DNA from: Spirochaetia bacterium
Lineage (GTDB): Bacteria; Spirochaetota; Spirochaetia; Treponematales; Treponemataceae
Reading direction: 5' to 3'
Assembly (NCBI GenBank): GCA_900769985.1
Contig: CAAGIS010000164.1
Location: 1 to 44,544 of the forward strand
Length of the DNA stretch: 44,544 bases
Each line of letters opens with the position of its first letter. Position 1 is the first letter of the stretch. The notes below the pieces were generated by a model. That model had not been told where the DNA came from, did no database searches, and was given only the letters and a program-made list of their open reading frames with translations. This document shows positions 16,606 to 24,738 of this stretch, one piece after another. A program made the position numbers and the translations under genes.

Positions 16606-16637
16606 ACTATACACACGTACAAAAAAAAAAAAGTCAA
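16606..16637 (-). promoter_or_regulatory. Promoter of the T2SS operon with T12 tract in spacer
   Basis: Reading on the minus strand: TTGACT (16637-16632) as -35, then TATAGT (16611-16606) as -10, separated by 20 bases. A 12-T homopolymer (16632-16621) starts at the last base of the -35 box and fills most of the spacer. Upstream A-tracts (about 16638-16672) resemble an UP element. The spacer is 3 bases longer than the optimum of 17, so tract length should change promoter strength. Confidence 0.5.
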
Positions 16638-16909
16638 CCCTTTTTAAATTTTTTTTCGAATTTTTTTTCTGATTCTGGGCACTTTTTGTCAGGGAGCATG
16701 TAAAGCCTGACCGGGTTTAAACCACAAGATAAGTACAAAATGTTTTCAAATCACTCACGCACTTTATAAAGCATTAGACAAAATTATGGGCATTGATACT
16801 TGGACAGATATTTGTAAATAAAACTATTGTCCACATCTAGCGTTTTCCGCCTTTTACTCTCCACTTCCGTAATACAATCGACTGCCAGACGGTGCCACTG
16901 TCACCCAAA
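16638..16909. other. Non-coding stretch between the T2SS operon and the prenyltransferase gene
   Basis: The whole gap between start codons is 360 bases. Its left part holds T/A-rich tracts (16641-16672). Two weak inverted repeats follow: GTCAGG...CCTGAC (about 16689-16711) and TGGACA...TGTCCA (about 16800-16835). No ORF with a ribosome site, tRNA or recognised riboswitch is visible. The two divergent promoters sit at its ends. Confidence 0.5.
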
Positions 16910-16938
16910 TTGTATAACCACAGAAAATAAGTTATAAT
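16910..16938 (+). promoter_or_regulatory. Sigma70-type promoter, predicted leaderless start
   Basis: TTGTAT (16910-16915), a 17-base spacer and a perfect TATAAT (16933-16938). The ATG of the downstream gene is at 16946, only 7 bases after the -10 box, so the transcript should begin at or next to the start codon. Confidence 0.7.
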
Positions 16939-16945
16939 CAAAAGC

Positions 16946-18013
16946 ATGAACATAACACAAATCCGCGAAAAAATAGAAGAAACACTTAAATCGTATCTGC
17001 CGGAAGCTTCAGTTCAAACATGGCAGTTTCAGAATTTCGGCAAATTACCAGATTCAATTTCTGAAACACATTTTCAGCAATTACTTTCACCGTGTTTTTC
17101 GCTTATGTCCTTAGGCGGAAAAAGATGGCGTCCGGTTTTGCAGGTATTATGCGCAATGATGGTTTCAAATCAGAAAAATCATACGACAGATGTTCCCGAG
17201 AGTTTTAAACTTACTCCGCTTGTAGAATTTGTTCATACAGCAAGCCTTATTCATGATGACATTGAAGACGGCGCTGACACAAGACGGGGAAAACCGGCTA
17301 TACATATCACTTACGGAATTGATACTGCAATAAATGCAGGTTCATGGCTTTATTTTGCAGCGCCTGCAGCAATTGACAGTTTAGACATTCCGCAGGAGAA
17401 AAAAAACATATATTACAGACTTTTTACAAAGGAACTCAGGCGGCTTCACTTAGGGCAGGCTATGGACATTTACTGGCACAGAAATCCTGAAATTTTTCCT
17501 ACTATGAAAGAATACAAGGCGATGGTTCAAAATAAAACAGGAACACTATCGTGCCTTGCTGTTTCTCTTGGAGTTCTTTCTGGAGGCGGCACTTTGGACG
17601 AAGCAGAAAAAGCCGGAGAAATTGCAAGAAGCATAGGGGAAGGTTTTCAGATTCTTGATGACGTGCAGAACTTAACGACAGGAAATCCTGGCAAAAAACG
17701 TGGCGATGACATCGTAGAAGGTAAAAAAAGCCTTCCTGTCCTCATTCACATAGAAAACTGCCCGGACGACAAAGAAAAAATTTCAAATTACTTTCAAAAT
17801 GCACAAAAAGAAGGTATAATATCAGTTGACATTGAAAACTGCATAGAATTACTTGAAAAAAGTGGAAGCATAAAAAAAGCTTTTGAAAGCGGACGGGCAC
17901 TCGTAAAAGAAAAAACGTTCGAACTTGTTCACCTGTTTGAAAAATCAGAGTTACTTTCCGAACCTGCTGAACAGATTATAAGCTTGTTTGACCAAATGCT
18001 CCCGACAATATAA
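16946..18013 (+). CDS. Polyprenyl (farnesyl/geranylgeranyl-type) diphosphate synthase
   Basis: The 355-residue trans-isoprenyl diphosphate synthase condenses isopentenyl diphosphate with allylic diphosphates to make precursors of quinones or undecaprenyl carriers. Landmarks are GGKRWRP (57-63), the first Asp-rich motif DDIED (104-108) followed by DTRRGKP, the QAMD helix (171-174), and the second Asp-rich region DDVQN (238-242) with KKRGDD. The third Asp of the second motif is Asn instead of Asp. Product chain length cannot be read safely. No Shine-Dalgarno sequence precedes the ATG and the -10 box is 7 bases away, so the message is probably leaderless. Later in-frame Met codons are inside conserved sequence, so the start is firm. 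It is followed after 26 bases by a TPR gene. Confidence 0.9.
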   Translation: MNITQIREKIEETLKSYLPEASVQTWQFQNFGKLPDSISETHFQQLLSPCFSLMSLGGKRWRPVLQVLCAMMVSNQKNHTTDVPESFKLTPLVEFVHTASLIHDDIEDGADTRRGKPAIHITYGIDTAINAGSWLYFAAPAAIDSLDIPQEKKNIYYRLFTKELRRLHLGQAMDIYWHRNPEIFPTMKEYKAMVQNKTGTLSCLAVSLGVLSGGGTLDEAEKAGEIARSIGEGFQILDDVQNLTTGNPGKKRGDDIVEGKKSLPVLIHIENCPDDKEKISNYFQNAQKEGIISVDIENCIELLEKSGSIKKAFESGRALVKEKTFELVHLFEKSELLSEPAEQIISLFDQMLPTI

Positions 18014-18039
18014 AAAAAAGAAAAATCGGAGGTTAAATT

Positions 18040-18570
18040 ATGACAGAACATGCAGAATCACTAAACACACAGGCAATTAACCTCGCTGCACAAGGTGATT
18101 TTAAAGAAGCAATCGCCTGCTTTAAAAGAGCACTCGTTGTCGAAAAGACAAATTACCTTTTATGGTTCAATCTTGGAGTAACATACCGCGATGCAGGAAA
18201 ACTTTTGTCTGCAAAAGAATGTCTTTTAAAAGCATACGAAATTCAGCCTGTTGACCGTGACGTTATAGAAACACTTTCCATAATCTGCTTTTCAATGGAA
18301 CAATTTGAAGAAGCAATGTATTATTGTACGGAAGGTCTTTATCTTTTTCCGACTGACGCAAATTTGTGGAATACAATCGGCGTAATTTATTTTAATCAGT
18401 CGCTTTTTACCGATGCTGCAGAAGCATTTGAAAGAGCGCTGACAATCAATCCTTATTATTACGATGCTTTGTTCAATCTGCGCGACACTTATGACGAACT
18501 AGGTAATAAAATCGGCAGGGAAGAATGTATACAAAAGATGAAGTTCATCAAACATTCTATAGGTGATTAA
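18040..18570 (+). CDS. TPR-repeat protein
   Basis: The 176-residue protein consists almost entirely of about four 34-residue tetratricopeptide repeats: AINLAAQGDFKEAIACFKRA (about 12-31), LGVTYRDAGKLLSAKECLLK, ETLSIICFSMEQFEEAMYYC and IGVIYFNQSLFTDAAEAFER. There is no signal peptide, so it is probably a cytoplasmic scaffold. A GGAGG Shine-Dalgarno sequence lies 7 bases before the ATG. It is co-directional and likely co-transcribed with the prenyl synthase upstream and the RseC-like gene, which begins one base after its stop. The binding partner is unknown. Confidence 0.88.
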   Translation: MTEHAESLNTQAINLAAQGDFKEAIACFKRALVVEKTNYLLWFNLGVTYRDAGKLLSAKECLLKAYEIQPVDRDVIETLSIICFSMEQFEEAMYYCTEGLYLFPTDANLWNTIGVIYFNQSLFTDAAEAFERALTINPYYYDALFNLRDTYDELGNKIGREECIQKMKFIKHSIGD

Positions 18571-18571
18571 A

Positions 18572-19039
18572 ATGCAGAAAAATGCCATTGTACGAAGCAT
18601 AGATTCAGACCAAAAAACTAAGAAAATCGTAATTGTAGAACCTGTTGCATTTACAGAATGTGCCGGATGCAGTCAAATATGTTCTAAAAAACAGCAGACA
18701 ATTCCTGCCATAAACAAAAAGAATTTTCAGCTCAAACCCGGCTCGCTTGTCATAATTTCAACTACAAAAATGCAAGAAGCTATCGAAAGCATCGTTTCTC
18801 TTGTTTTCCCGATTGCAATGGCAGTTGCAGGTTATTTTCTTTCTGACACTATTTTTGCATTAATAAGCAGGATAATAAAAAAAGACGGCATTCAAAATAT
18901 CGTCTCTCCAGAGGGAATAAAAGCACTCATTGTAATTATTTTTTTCGGACTTGCATCTTTTTTAGTCCTTAAAATAACACGAAGTAAAATTGCCTTTAAT
19001 TACCCAGAAATTACAAATGTTCTCGAGCAAGAGCACTAA
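18572..19039 (+). CDS. RseC/MucC-family membrane protein
   Basis: The 155-residue protein has an N-terminal beta domain (about 1-60) with the Cys cluster ECAGCSQIC (C30, C33, C37) and two membrane helices (about 68-92 and 120-140). This is the layout of RseC (positive regulator of sigma E), which also links to Rnf and SoxR-reducing complexes. The Cys cluster may bind metal or a redox centre. I start it at the ATG at 18572, with AGGTG just upstream; the GTG at 18563 has no ribosome site. Its 3' end overlaps the convergent cheB gene by 29 bases. Confidence 0.8.
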   Translation: MQKNAIVRSIDSDQKTKKIVIVEPVAFTECAGCSQICSKKQQTIPAINKKNFQLKPGSLVIISTTKMQEAIESIVSLVFPIAMAVAGYFLSDTIFALISRIIKKDGIQNIVSPEGIKALIVIIFFGLASFLVLKITRSKIAFNYPEITNVLEQEH

Positions 19040-20231
19040 TTGCGTCAGCCATCATTTTTAGAGGAACCTGCTTTTGCACGGCACCAAGTTCGTATGCAAC
19101 CCTAGGCATTCCATAGACAATTGAAGAAGCTTCGTCCTGACCCAAAGTCCATGCACCTTGAGTACGCATCTGCGCAAGTTCAGAAGCTCCGTCCCTGCCC
19201 ATTCCAGTCATAATTACACCAAGAGCGTTGTTTTTATAAACATTTGCAATTGATTCAAAAAGAACATCTGCAGACGGTCTGTGTCCGTTACGCTGAGCCT
19301 CCTGCGAAAGCCTTATTACGTTTCCACCTGCATGTTTTTCTACCAGAATATGAAAATTACCCGGCGCAATATAGACATTTCCACCTTTTATAAGTTGTCC
19401 GTCACTTGCTTCCTGAACTTCAAGCGGACAGATTTTATTCAAACTTGATGCAAATTCTTTTGTAAAACCAGCTGGCATGTGCTGCACGACCAGTATAGGC
19501 TGCTTTAAATGCGGATCTATCATTTTAAAAACTTCACGCAAGGCATTAGGACCACCTGTTGAAATTCCAATTGCGATAATTTCAATTCTGCCACCGTCTC
19601 TCAAAGGCTTTATGACAGCAGGAGCCTTTTTTTCTGGCGGATTCCATACAATTTTTTTTGCAGCAGGAACAATTTTGTCAGTAACTTTTTCAATATTCTG
19701 TTCCTGAATTGCTTCGATTTTTTCTTTTTTCTGTTCAAGGACAAAACGCTCGGCTTCACGAAGCTTTATCTGACGGATAAAAAAATCAGGTTCGTAAACG
19801 TCCTTTCCGTGCATTATCGCATAGGCAAAACCGTACGAAGAAAGAAGTTCTACAAGGCGGTCTGCAACAGAAGACAAATCGGCAGTAACAGAACCGTTAG
19901 GTTTTGTCAAAAAGTCGCTTGCACCTAATTCAAGTGCTTCCATCGTTACGCTCGCACCTTCTGTTGCAATACTTGAAAGAATGATTACAGGAATATCCAT
20001 TTTGCGTTTTTTACGTTCACGTAAAAATTCGATTCCGTTCATTACAGGCATTTCGATGTCAAGGACAATTACGTCAGGTTTTGCCTCAGCAATTTTTTCA
20101 AGGGCAATTTCGCCGTTCATCGCTTTTGCACAGACAGAAAGCCCCTGTGTATTTTCGATAATTCTAGAAATAAGATTCCGCATCAATGCAGAGTCATCGC
20201 ATACAAGAACTGATATATCCTCTTTATTCAT
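19011..20231 (-). CDS. cheB: Chemotaxis protein-glutamate methylesterase/deamidase CheB
   Basis: The 406-residue CheB has an N-terminal receiver domain (about 4-125) with acidic pocket D12/D13 and phospho-acceptor D58 (VLDIEMP), and the LTKPNG loop. A linker follows, then the methylesterase domain (about 215-400). The catalytic triad is visible as Ser in IGISTGGPNALREV, His in VVQHMPAGFT and Asp in IMTGMGRDGA. It removes methyl groups from chemoreceptor glutamates and is activated by CheA phosphorylation. The ATG at 20231 is preferred: GGTGGGG lies just upstream, while the TTG at 20243 lies inside that region. It lies 17 bases after cheR and shares its transcript. Confidence 0.95.
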   Translation of the reverse strand: MNKEDISVLVCDDSALMRNLISRIIENTQGLSVCAKAMNGEIALEKIAEAKPDVIVLDIEMPVMNGIEFLRERKKRKMDIPVIILSSIATEGASVTMEALELGASDFLTKPNGSVTADLSSVADRLVELLSSYGFAYAIMHGKDVYEPDFFIRQIKLREAERFVLEQKKEKIEAIQEQNIEKVTDKIVPAAKKIVWNPPEKKAPAVIKPLRDGGRIEIIAIGISTGGPNALREVFKMIDPHLKQPILVVQHMPAGFTKEFASSLNKICPLEVQEASDGQLIKGGNVYIAPGNFHILVEKHAGGNVIRLSQEAQRNGHRPSADVLFESIANVYKNNALGVIMTGMGRDGASELAQMRTQGAWTLGQDEASSIVYGMPRVAYELGAVQKQVPLKMMADAISALAREHL

Positions 20232-20248
20232 ATTCCCCACCAAAAGAT

Positions 20249-21070
20249 TTATTTAGTTTCATTTTTTTGATACAGGCAGGCCCATTCAGTTTTTAAAAAT
20301 TCAAATTTCGTATTCATTCCAAACAGGCTTTCTGAATGTCCGATGAATAAATAAGAATGAGGAGCCAGAGAATTATAAAATCTGTTTACGACTGCAGCCT
20401 GAGCTGGTTCGTCAAAATAAATCAAAACGTTGCGGCAAAAAATAATATCAAGGTTTCTTGCCCCCGAATCATTTTTCAGATTATGATAGTCAAAATGAAT
20501 TTTATCCATAAGGGTTTTATTTACTTGATAGCCTGATTCTGCTTTCGTAAAAAAACGGTCAAGATATTTCTGCGGAATTTCGGAAACACGTGAATCCTGA
20601 TAAAATCCCTGCTTTCCGACCATAAGCGATTTTAACGACAAATCAGAAGCCGTAATCTGATATTTGAAAGGATAAGGAAGAATGTCCTCAAGAATCATTG
20701 CAATTGTATAAGGCTCTTCTCCCGTCGAACAGCCTGCGCTCCAGACTTTTATCAAAGTGTCGCCTGTTTTCTTTTTTTCTTCGATGAGATGCGGAATTAC
20801 ATAATTAACAAGAGCATCAAAATGAGGCTGGTTTCTAAAAAACCTCGTAAGGTTTGTCGTAACAGAATCAAGAAGGATTTTCATTTCTTCTTTATCTGAC
20901 ATAATCAACTTATAATATTCTTGAACTGAATCAAGTCCGGTTTCTCTTAAACGCTCTTTTAATCTGCTGTCCAAAATGGAACGGTTTGTTTCTGAAAAAG
21001 TAATACCGCTTTCGTTGTAAATTATTTTCCGAAACAAATCAAAGTCACTATCATTTAATAATGCTATCAT
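20249..21070 (-). CDS. cheR: Chemotaxis protein methyltransferase CheR
   Basis: This 273-residue CheR uses S-adenosylmethionine to methylate chemoreceptor glutamates. An N-terminal helical CheR_N domain (about 1-75) is followed by the methyltransferase domain. The SAM motif is WSAGCSTGEEPYTIAM (about 108-123), and DIIFCRNVLIYFDEP (about 208-222) is the acceptor-side motif. No TPR or receptor-tethering extension is present. The start codon follows a strong promoter directly: the -10 box ends 8 bases before the ATG, and there is no Shine-Dalgarno sequence. cheB follows in the same transcript, so methylation and demethylation are balanced. Confidence 0.95.
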   Translation of the reverse strand: MIALLNDSDFDLFRKIIYNESGITFSETNRSILDSRLKERLRETGLDSVQEYYKLIMSDKEEMKILLDSVTTNLTRFFRNQPHFDALVNYVIPHLIEEKKKTGDTLIKVWSAGCSTGEEPYTIAMILEDILPYPFKYQITASDLSLKSLMVGKQGFYQDSRVSEIPQKYLDRFFTKAESGYQVNKTLMDKIHFDYHNLKNDSGARNLDIIFCRNVLIYFDEPAQAAVVNRFYNSLAPHSYLFIGHSESLFGMNTKFEFLKTEWACLYQKNETK

Positions 21071-21078
21071 AATGACTT

Positions 21079-21107
21079 ATTATATACTTGCAATTCTAAA
21101 TTGTAAA
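21079..21107 (-). promoter_or_regulatory. cheR-cheB promoter, predicted leaderless start
   Basis: On the minus strand TTTACA (21107-21102) and a perfect TATAAT (21084-21079) are separated by 17 bases. The cheR ATG is at 21070, 8 bases after the -10 box, which leaves an untranslated leader of at most about two bases. Confidence 0.7.
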
Positions 21108-21124
21108 TTGTTTATTACATTTAT

Positions 21125-21277
21125 TTACCTGCAAAAAGTCGTTATCATGACAGAACCGTTCGGAGTAACGCAGGAGATTTTCCAGCCTTCTTTAACAATC
21201 TGTTCGATTTTTTTTGCAGCAACAGAATCGCCTGCCTTGCTGATATATGTGCGGATTTTAGTCTGAGTCTGGGTCAT
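21125..21277 (-). CDS. Small basic protein (50 aa)
   Basis: A 50-residue ORF with a good GGAGG Shine-Dalgarno sequence about 6 bases before the ATG and its own promoter upstream. The product starts MTQTQTKIRTYISKAGDSVA and contains KKIEQIVKEGWKISCV and GSVMITTFCR. This looks like one beta-alpha-beta unit (amphipathic helix AAKKIEQIVKEGW, then two short strands), somewhat like small DUF4177-type proteins. It ends 55 bases before the cheR start, so it is a separate unit upstream of the chemotaxis genes. The function is not recognised. Confidence 0.65.
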   Translation of the reverse strand: MTQTQTKIRTYISKAGDSVAAKKIEQIVKEGWKISCVTPNGSVMITTFCR

Positions 21278-21319
21278 AAAATTCCTCCGTTTTTAAAAAT
21301 CAAAAAATTTAAAATCTAC

Positions 21320-21348
21320 AGTATAATTAGCGGTTTTTTCAGTGTTTA
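21320..21348 (-). promoter_or_regulatory. Promoter of the 50-aa gene
   Basis: On the minus strand TAAACA (21348-21343), a 17-base spacer and TATACT (21325-21320). The transcript would have a leader of about 35 bases containing the GGAGG site. The -35 box lies beside the degenerate repeat relative at 21353-21404. Confidence 0.5.
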
Positions 21349-21352
21349 ACTT

Positions 21353-21404
21353 TAGGAAAACACTGAAATAAATTCTATTGAGAATTATTCAGAGTTTACT
21401 TAAG
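21353..21404. repeat. Degenerate short relative of the 140-base repeat
   Basis: Two inverted ends, TAGGAAAACACTGAA (21353-21367) and TTCAGAGTTTACTTAA (21388-21403), enclose a TTCTATTGAGAA palindrome. These ends resemble the end sequence and third hairpin of the 140-base repeat found at 34335 and 43536. It may be a truncated or internally deleted copy. Confidence 0.45.
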
Positions 21405-21457
21405 TTCAGCTTTTAAAGTCTGTCTGGGTTTCTGGCATTTATCAGCATGTTTTGTCA

Positions 21458-21487
21458 TTGTCAAAAACATTGAATATATGATAAAAT
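21458..21487 (+). promoter_or_regulatory. Promoter of the SurA/PpiD-like gene
   Basis: TTGTCA (21458-21463), an 18-base spacer and TAAAAT (21482-21487). The gene starts at 21538 with an AAGGAAG Shine-Dalgarno sequence, so unlike several neighbours it has a normal leader. Confidence 0.5.
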
Positions 21488-21537
21488 AACAATACTTATT
21501 ATCTAATATTATCTAAAATATTTTAAGGAAGTTATTT

Positions 21538-23043
21538 ATGAAAAAAAGCTTTTACAGCATCGGTTCAATCATTATCCTGCTCTTTGCAGCATTAATATTC
21601 GTTTTGATTCCTGCCGTTTCAGGTGCAGGAGATGCGGTCAGATATCCTGACTACGGAAGTTACAACGGACGACCGGTACGTTTTGAAGAAAATTCGGATT
21701 TTTACAATGCTGTTTCAGAATTAATCAGTTATTATGAACAGCAGGGAGTTGATTTTAACAGTGAATATGCTTCGTCATTCTATACACAGATTTTTTCACA
21801 GGCATTTCAAAATGTTGTAGGTCCTTATGCACTAGAATATTTTACGCACAGCACAGGCTACATCGTTCCTGACAATGCAATCGACAGAGGTGTAAGAAAT
21901 CTTCAGAAATTTCAGGACGAAACAGGTACTTTTTCTCCTGCCATTTACAAGGCTTTCCCTGATTCAGAAAAACGCAAGGCATTTGCTGACGTAGAAAAAC
22001 AGCTCACACAGTTAAGAAGTTACCAAGATATTTTCGGTTCACTTGAAAAAATCGGAAACGAAAGTTTATACGGTTTAAAATCTTCAACTGCAGAAGCAGA
22101 CTTTATCAAGAAAATGGGCGAAAAACTTTATTCTTTTGAAGTTGCAGCTTTTGATATGAAAAATTATCCTGATTCAGAAAAAATCGCATTCGGAACTTCA
22201 CACAAAGATTTATTCGTTCAATATAATTTAAAAGTAATCTCATGCGATACAGAATCAAAAGCAAAAGAAGTTCTCAAACGCATCAACAATTCTGAAATTA
22301 CTTTTGAAGATGCAATTACAGAATATTCAACAAAACACTACGGCGATGCAGAAACAGGCGTTTTAAGTGCAAACTGCAAATACCAACTTTCAAACGCTGT
22401 CGTAAATGAATCAGACATCGAAAAACTTACAAGCCTTGCAAAAGATTCTGTAAGTCCTGTAATTGAAACTTCCTCAAGTTACAGCATATTTAAAGCAACA
22501 GACAATCCGACTGAACCTGATTTTACAAACGAAACTACAATCCGTCAGGTTTATTCATATTTGCTTACAAGAGAAAAATCTGTAATTGAAGATTACTATA
22601 CTGCACTTGCAAAAGATTTTTCTATCAAGGCTTCAACTACAAGTTTTGCAGAAGCAGCCTCTCAGTTTGACGTTGCAACAACATCTGTAGCTCCGTTTGC
22701 ACTCAATTACAACAATACAGTTTTAGTCGGAAAATCTCCGATGGAAAATGATGCTATTTTGAAATACGCAGTTTCAAATGAAAACTTTTACAAAACAGCT
22801 TTCAAATTAAAAAAAGGCGAAACTTCTTCTCCTGTAATTTTAAACGGAGCAAATCAAGTTCTGGTCATTACATGCAGCGACATTACAGATAATCCTGATT
22901 CAAATGAAATGACAAAAGACTTAATTAAATCAGAAATCGCAAGTGCTTCTCAGTCTTCAATAAATTATTCAATTTTAACAAGCGATAAAATAAAAGACAA
23001 TTCAATCGAGTTTATGAACGCATTTAATGGAAACCAGCGCTGA
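21538..23043 (+). CDS. Membrane-anchored SurA/PpiD-like peptidyl-prolyl isomerase-family protein
   Basis: The 501-residue protein has one N-terminal membrane helix (about 8-30) and a large periplasmic part. Residues about 55-200 form a SurA-N-like helical chaperone region (FYTQIFSQAFQNVVGPYALE). A parvulin-like stretch (about 228-320) contains ESKAKEVLKRINNSEITFED and EYSTKHYGDAETGVL, close to the parvulin pattern A-x-x-L...F...A...S-x-D. A second helical region follows. This is the PpiD/SurA plan: a chaperone for outer-membrane or secreted proteins emerging from Sec. Catalytic competence of the isomerase part is doubtful. The next gene starts inside its last codons (17-base overlap). Confidence 0.75.
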   Translation: MKKSFYSIGSIIILLFAALIFVLIPAVSGAGDAVRYPDYGSYNGRPVRFEENSDFYNAVSELISYYEQQGVDFNSEYASSFYTQIFSQAFQNVVGPYALEYFTHSTGYIVPDNAIDRGVRNLQKFQDETGTFSPAIYKAFPDSEKRKAFADVEKQLTQLRSYQDIFGSLEKIGNESLYGLKSSTAEADFIKKMGEKLYSFEVAAFDMKNYPDSEKIAFGTSHKDLFVQYNLKVISCDTESKAKEVLKRINNSEITFEDAITEYSTKHYGDAETGVLSANCKYQLSNAVVNESDIEKLTSLAKDSVSPVIETSSSYSIFKATDNPTEPDFTNETTIRQVYSYLLTREKSVIEDYYTALAKDFSIKASTTSFAEAASQFDVATTSVAPFALNYNNTVLVGKSPMENDAILKYAVSNENFYKTAFKLKKGETSSPVILNGANQVLVITCSDITDNPDSNEMTKDLIKSEIASASQSSINYSILTSDKIKDNSIEFMNAFNGNQR

Positions 23044-24736
23044 TTTTTTCATAACACAAAATAATACTGTATCAGAAAGTTCCGTTTCTGATACAAAAAC
23101 TGAAATACCCGAGACAATACAATGCCGGCAGGGTGTTTCAGTTTTATACAAAGGGCACTACCTGTACTCAAAATATGCGCCAGATAAATTAATTAACAGT
23201 ATAATTTCAAATCTTTCTATAAATCAGGACACACTTGTTTTAATATTCAGCCCGGTCTTGTGGCTCGGACTTGAAAACCTGATTTTAAAATTAAACGAAA
23301 ACTGCAAAATTGCAGCAATTGAATATGACGATGCCCTTTTTACTTTTGCAGAACAAAATCTTCCTCAAAAATACAAGAAACAGATTCTTTTTTTTAATAA
23401 ATCAACTTTAAATGAGTATTCTGACTTTATTCAGAAAGAACATTTTAAAAGAATACTGCGCATAGACTTTTCTGCAGGAACTGCCTTTTTTAAATCAGAA
23501 TATGACAGCATATTTTTGCTGTCACAATCTGTCATTGACCAGTTCTGGAAAAACCGCTTGACTTTAATAAAATTCGGAAGGCTTTATTCTAAAAACGTTT
23601 TTAAAAATTTGTGCGTTTTTCAAAATTCAATTCCTTTTGAAAGCCTTTACAATTCCGTTGAAAAACCAATTCTCGTCTGCGGAGCAGGAGAAAGTCTTGA
23701 TAAAACAATCAGTCAGATAAAAAACAAGAAAGAGAGCTTTTTTATTCTTGCAGTTGATGCAGCAGCAAACAGTCTTCTTGAAAACGGTATAAAACCTGAC
23801 GGAATCGTTGCAGTTGAAGCACAGCTTGCAATCGAAAAAGCATATATCGGAAAACCTGCAAACTCAAAGATTCTGCTTTTCTGCGATTCTGTAAGCAGAA
23901 CACATGTTCCAAAAATAGTAAACGGAAATACAGTTTTTTTTATTTCGGAATATGCAAAGATGAAATTTCTTAACAGACTTAAAAAAGCAAAAATACTTCC
24001 GCCTGTAATAAAGCCGCTTGGTTCTGTAGGACTTGTTGCAGTAGAAATTGCATTACGCCTTAGAAAATCAGAAAATACAAAAATAATTTTTTCAGGTCTT
24101 GATTTTTCTTATTCGACCGGAATTACTCATTCAAAAGGTACGGCGGCGCATAAACAGCAGCTTATAAATGTCAGCCGGCTTTGTTCTGTCTTTAATCTCG
24201 ATGCAGCTTTCGGAACAGGAACGTTTTTTATAAACTCAAAAAACAATAAAAAAATGGTTTCTACAAAAGCGCTTGAAAAATATGCACTGCTTTTTGCTGA
24301 AACTTTTTTAAACCAGAAAAATTTATTTGATGCAGGCGAAAGCGGAATCAAATTAAACTTTCCAAAAATAGATTTGGAAAGTTTTAGCGAATTTAAATCT
24401 TTGCAACCTGCTGAATTTTTAAAACCTGATTTTCAGTTTACAAGAAATAAAAAAACAGAGATTGCAATTTTTAATTTTTTAAAAGAAGAACAAAATGCGC
24501 TGACAATTTTAAAAGACATTTTAACAAACGGTGAACAATCAGAATTCTTTGACAAATCAAAAACACTGTCAACGCAGATTTTTAACTTTCTTGACGGGCG
24601 CGAATATTTATTCATTCACTTTCCTGATGCTGTCGGCAAAACAAACACACAGTCGTTTTTTAACAGAATCAGGATTGAAATTGATTTTTTCTTAAAAGAA
24701 ATAAATTTACAACTTCAGAAAACACGCCTTGATTAA
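23027..24736 (+). CDS. DUF115/Maf-like (MptE-type) protein
   Basis: The 569-residue protein has a central DUF115 domain. KPILVCGAGESLDKTI (about 215-230) is its glycine-rich nucleotide motif, followed by LAVDAAANSLLENGIKPDGI and FSGLDFSYSTGITHSKGT. In other bacteria this family includes Maf proteins, which glycosylate flagellin with nonulosonic acids, and archaeal 6-hydroxymethylpterin kinases. In a spirochete with modified flagellins the Maf-like role is plausible but not proven. The N-terminal 200 residues resemble a Rossmann-type domain (LVLIFSPVLWLGLENLIL). The gene overlaps the upstream gene and ends two bases before the convergent lepA stop. Confidence 0.75.
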   Translation: METSADFFITQNNTVSESSVSDTKTEIPETIQCRQGVSVLYKGHYLYSKYAPDKLINSIISNLSINQDTLVLIFSPVLWLGLENLILKLNENCKIAAIEYDDALFTFAEQNLPQKYKKQILFFNKSTLNEYSDFIQKEHFKRILRIDFSAGTAFFKSEYDSIFLLSQSVIDQFWKNRLTLIKFGRLYSKNVFKNLCVFQNSIPFESLYNSVEKPILVCGAGESLDKTISQIKNKKESFFILAVDAAANSLLENGIKPDGIVAVEAQLAIEKAYIGKPANSKILLFCDSVSRTHVPKIVNGNTVFFISEYAKMKFLNRLKKAKILPPVIKPLGSVGLVAVEIALRLRKSENTKIIFSGLDFSYSTGITHSKGTAAHKQQLINVSRLCSVFNLDAAFGTGTFFINSKNNKKMVSTKALEKYALLFAETFLNQKNLFDAGESGIKLNFPKIDLESFSEFKSLQPAEFLKPDFQFTRNKKTEIAIFNFLKEEQNALTILKDILTNGEQSEFFDKSKTLSTQIFNFLDGREYLFIHFPDAVGKTNTQSFFNRIRIEIDFFLKEINLQLQKTRLD

Positions 24737-24738
24737 GT

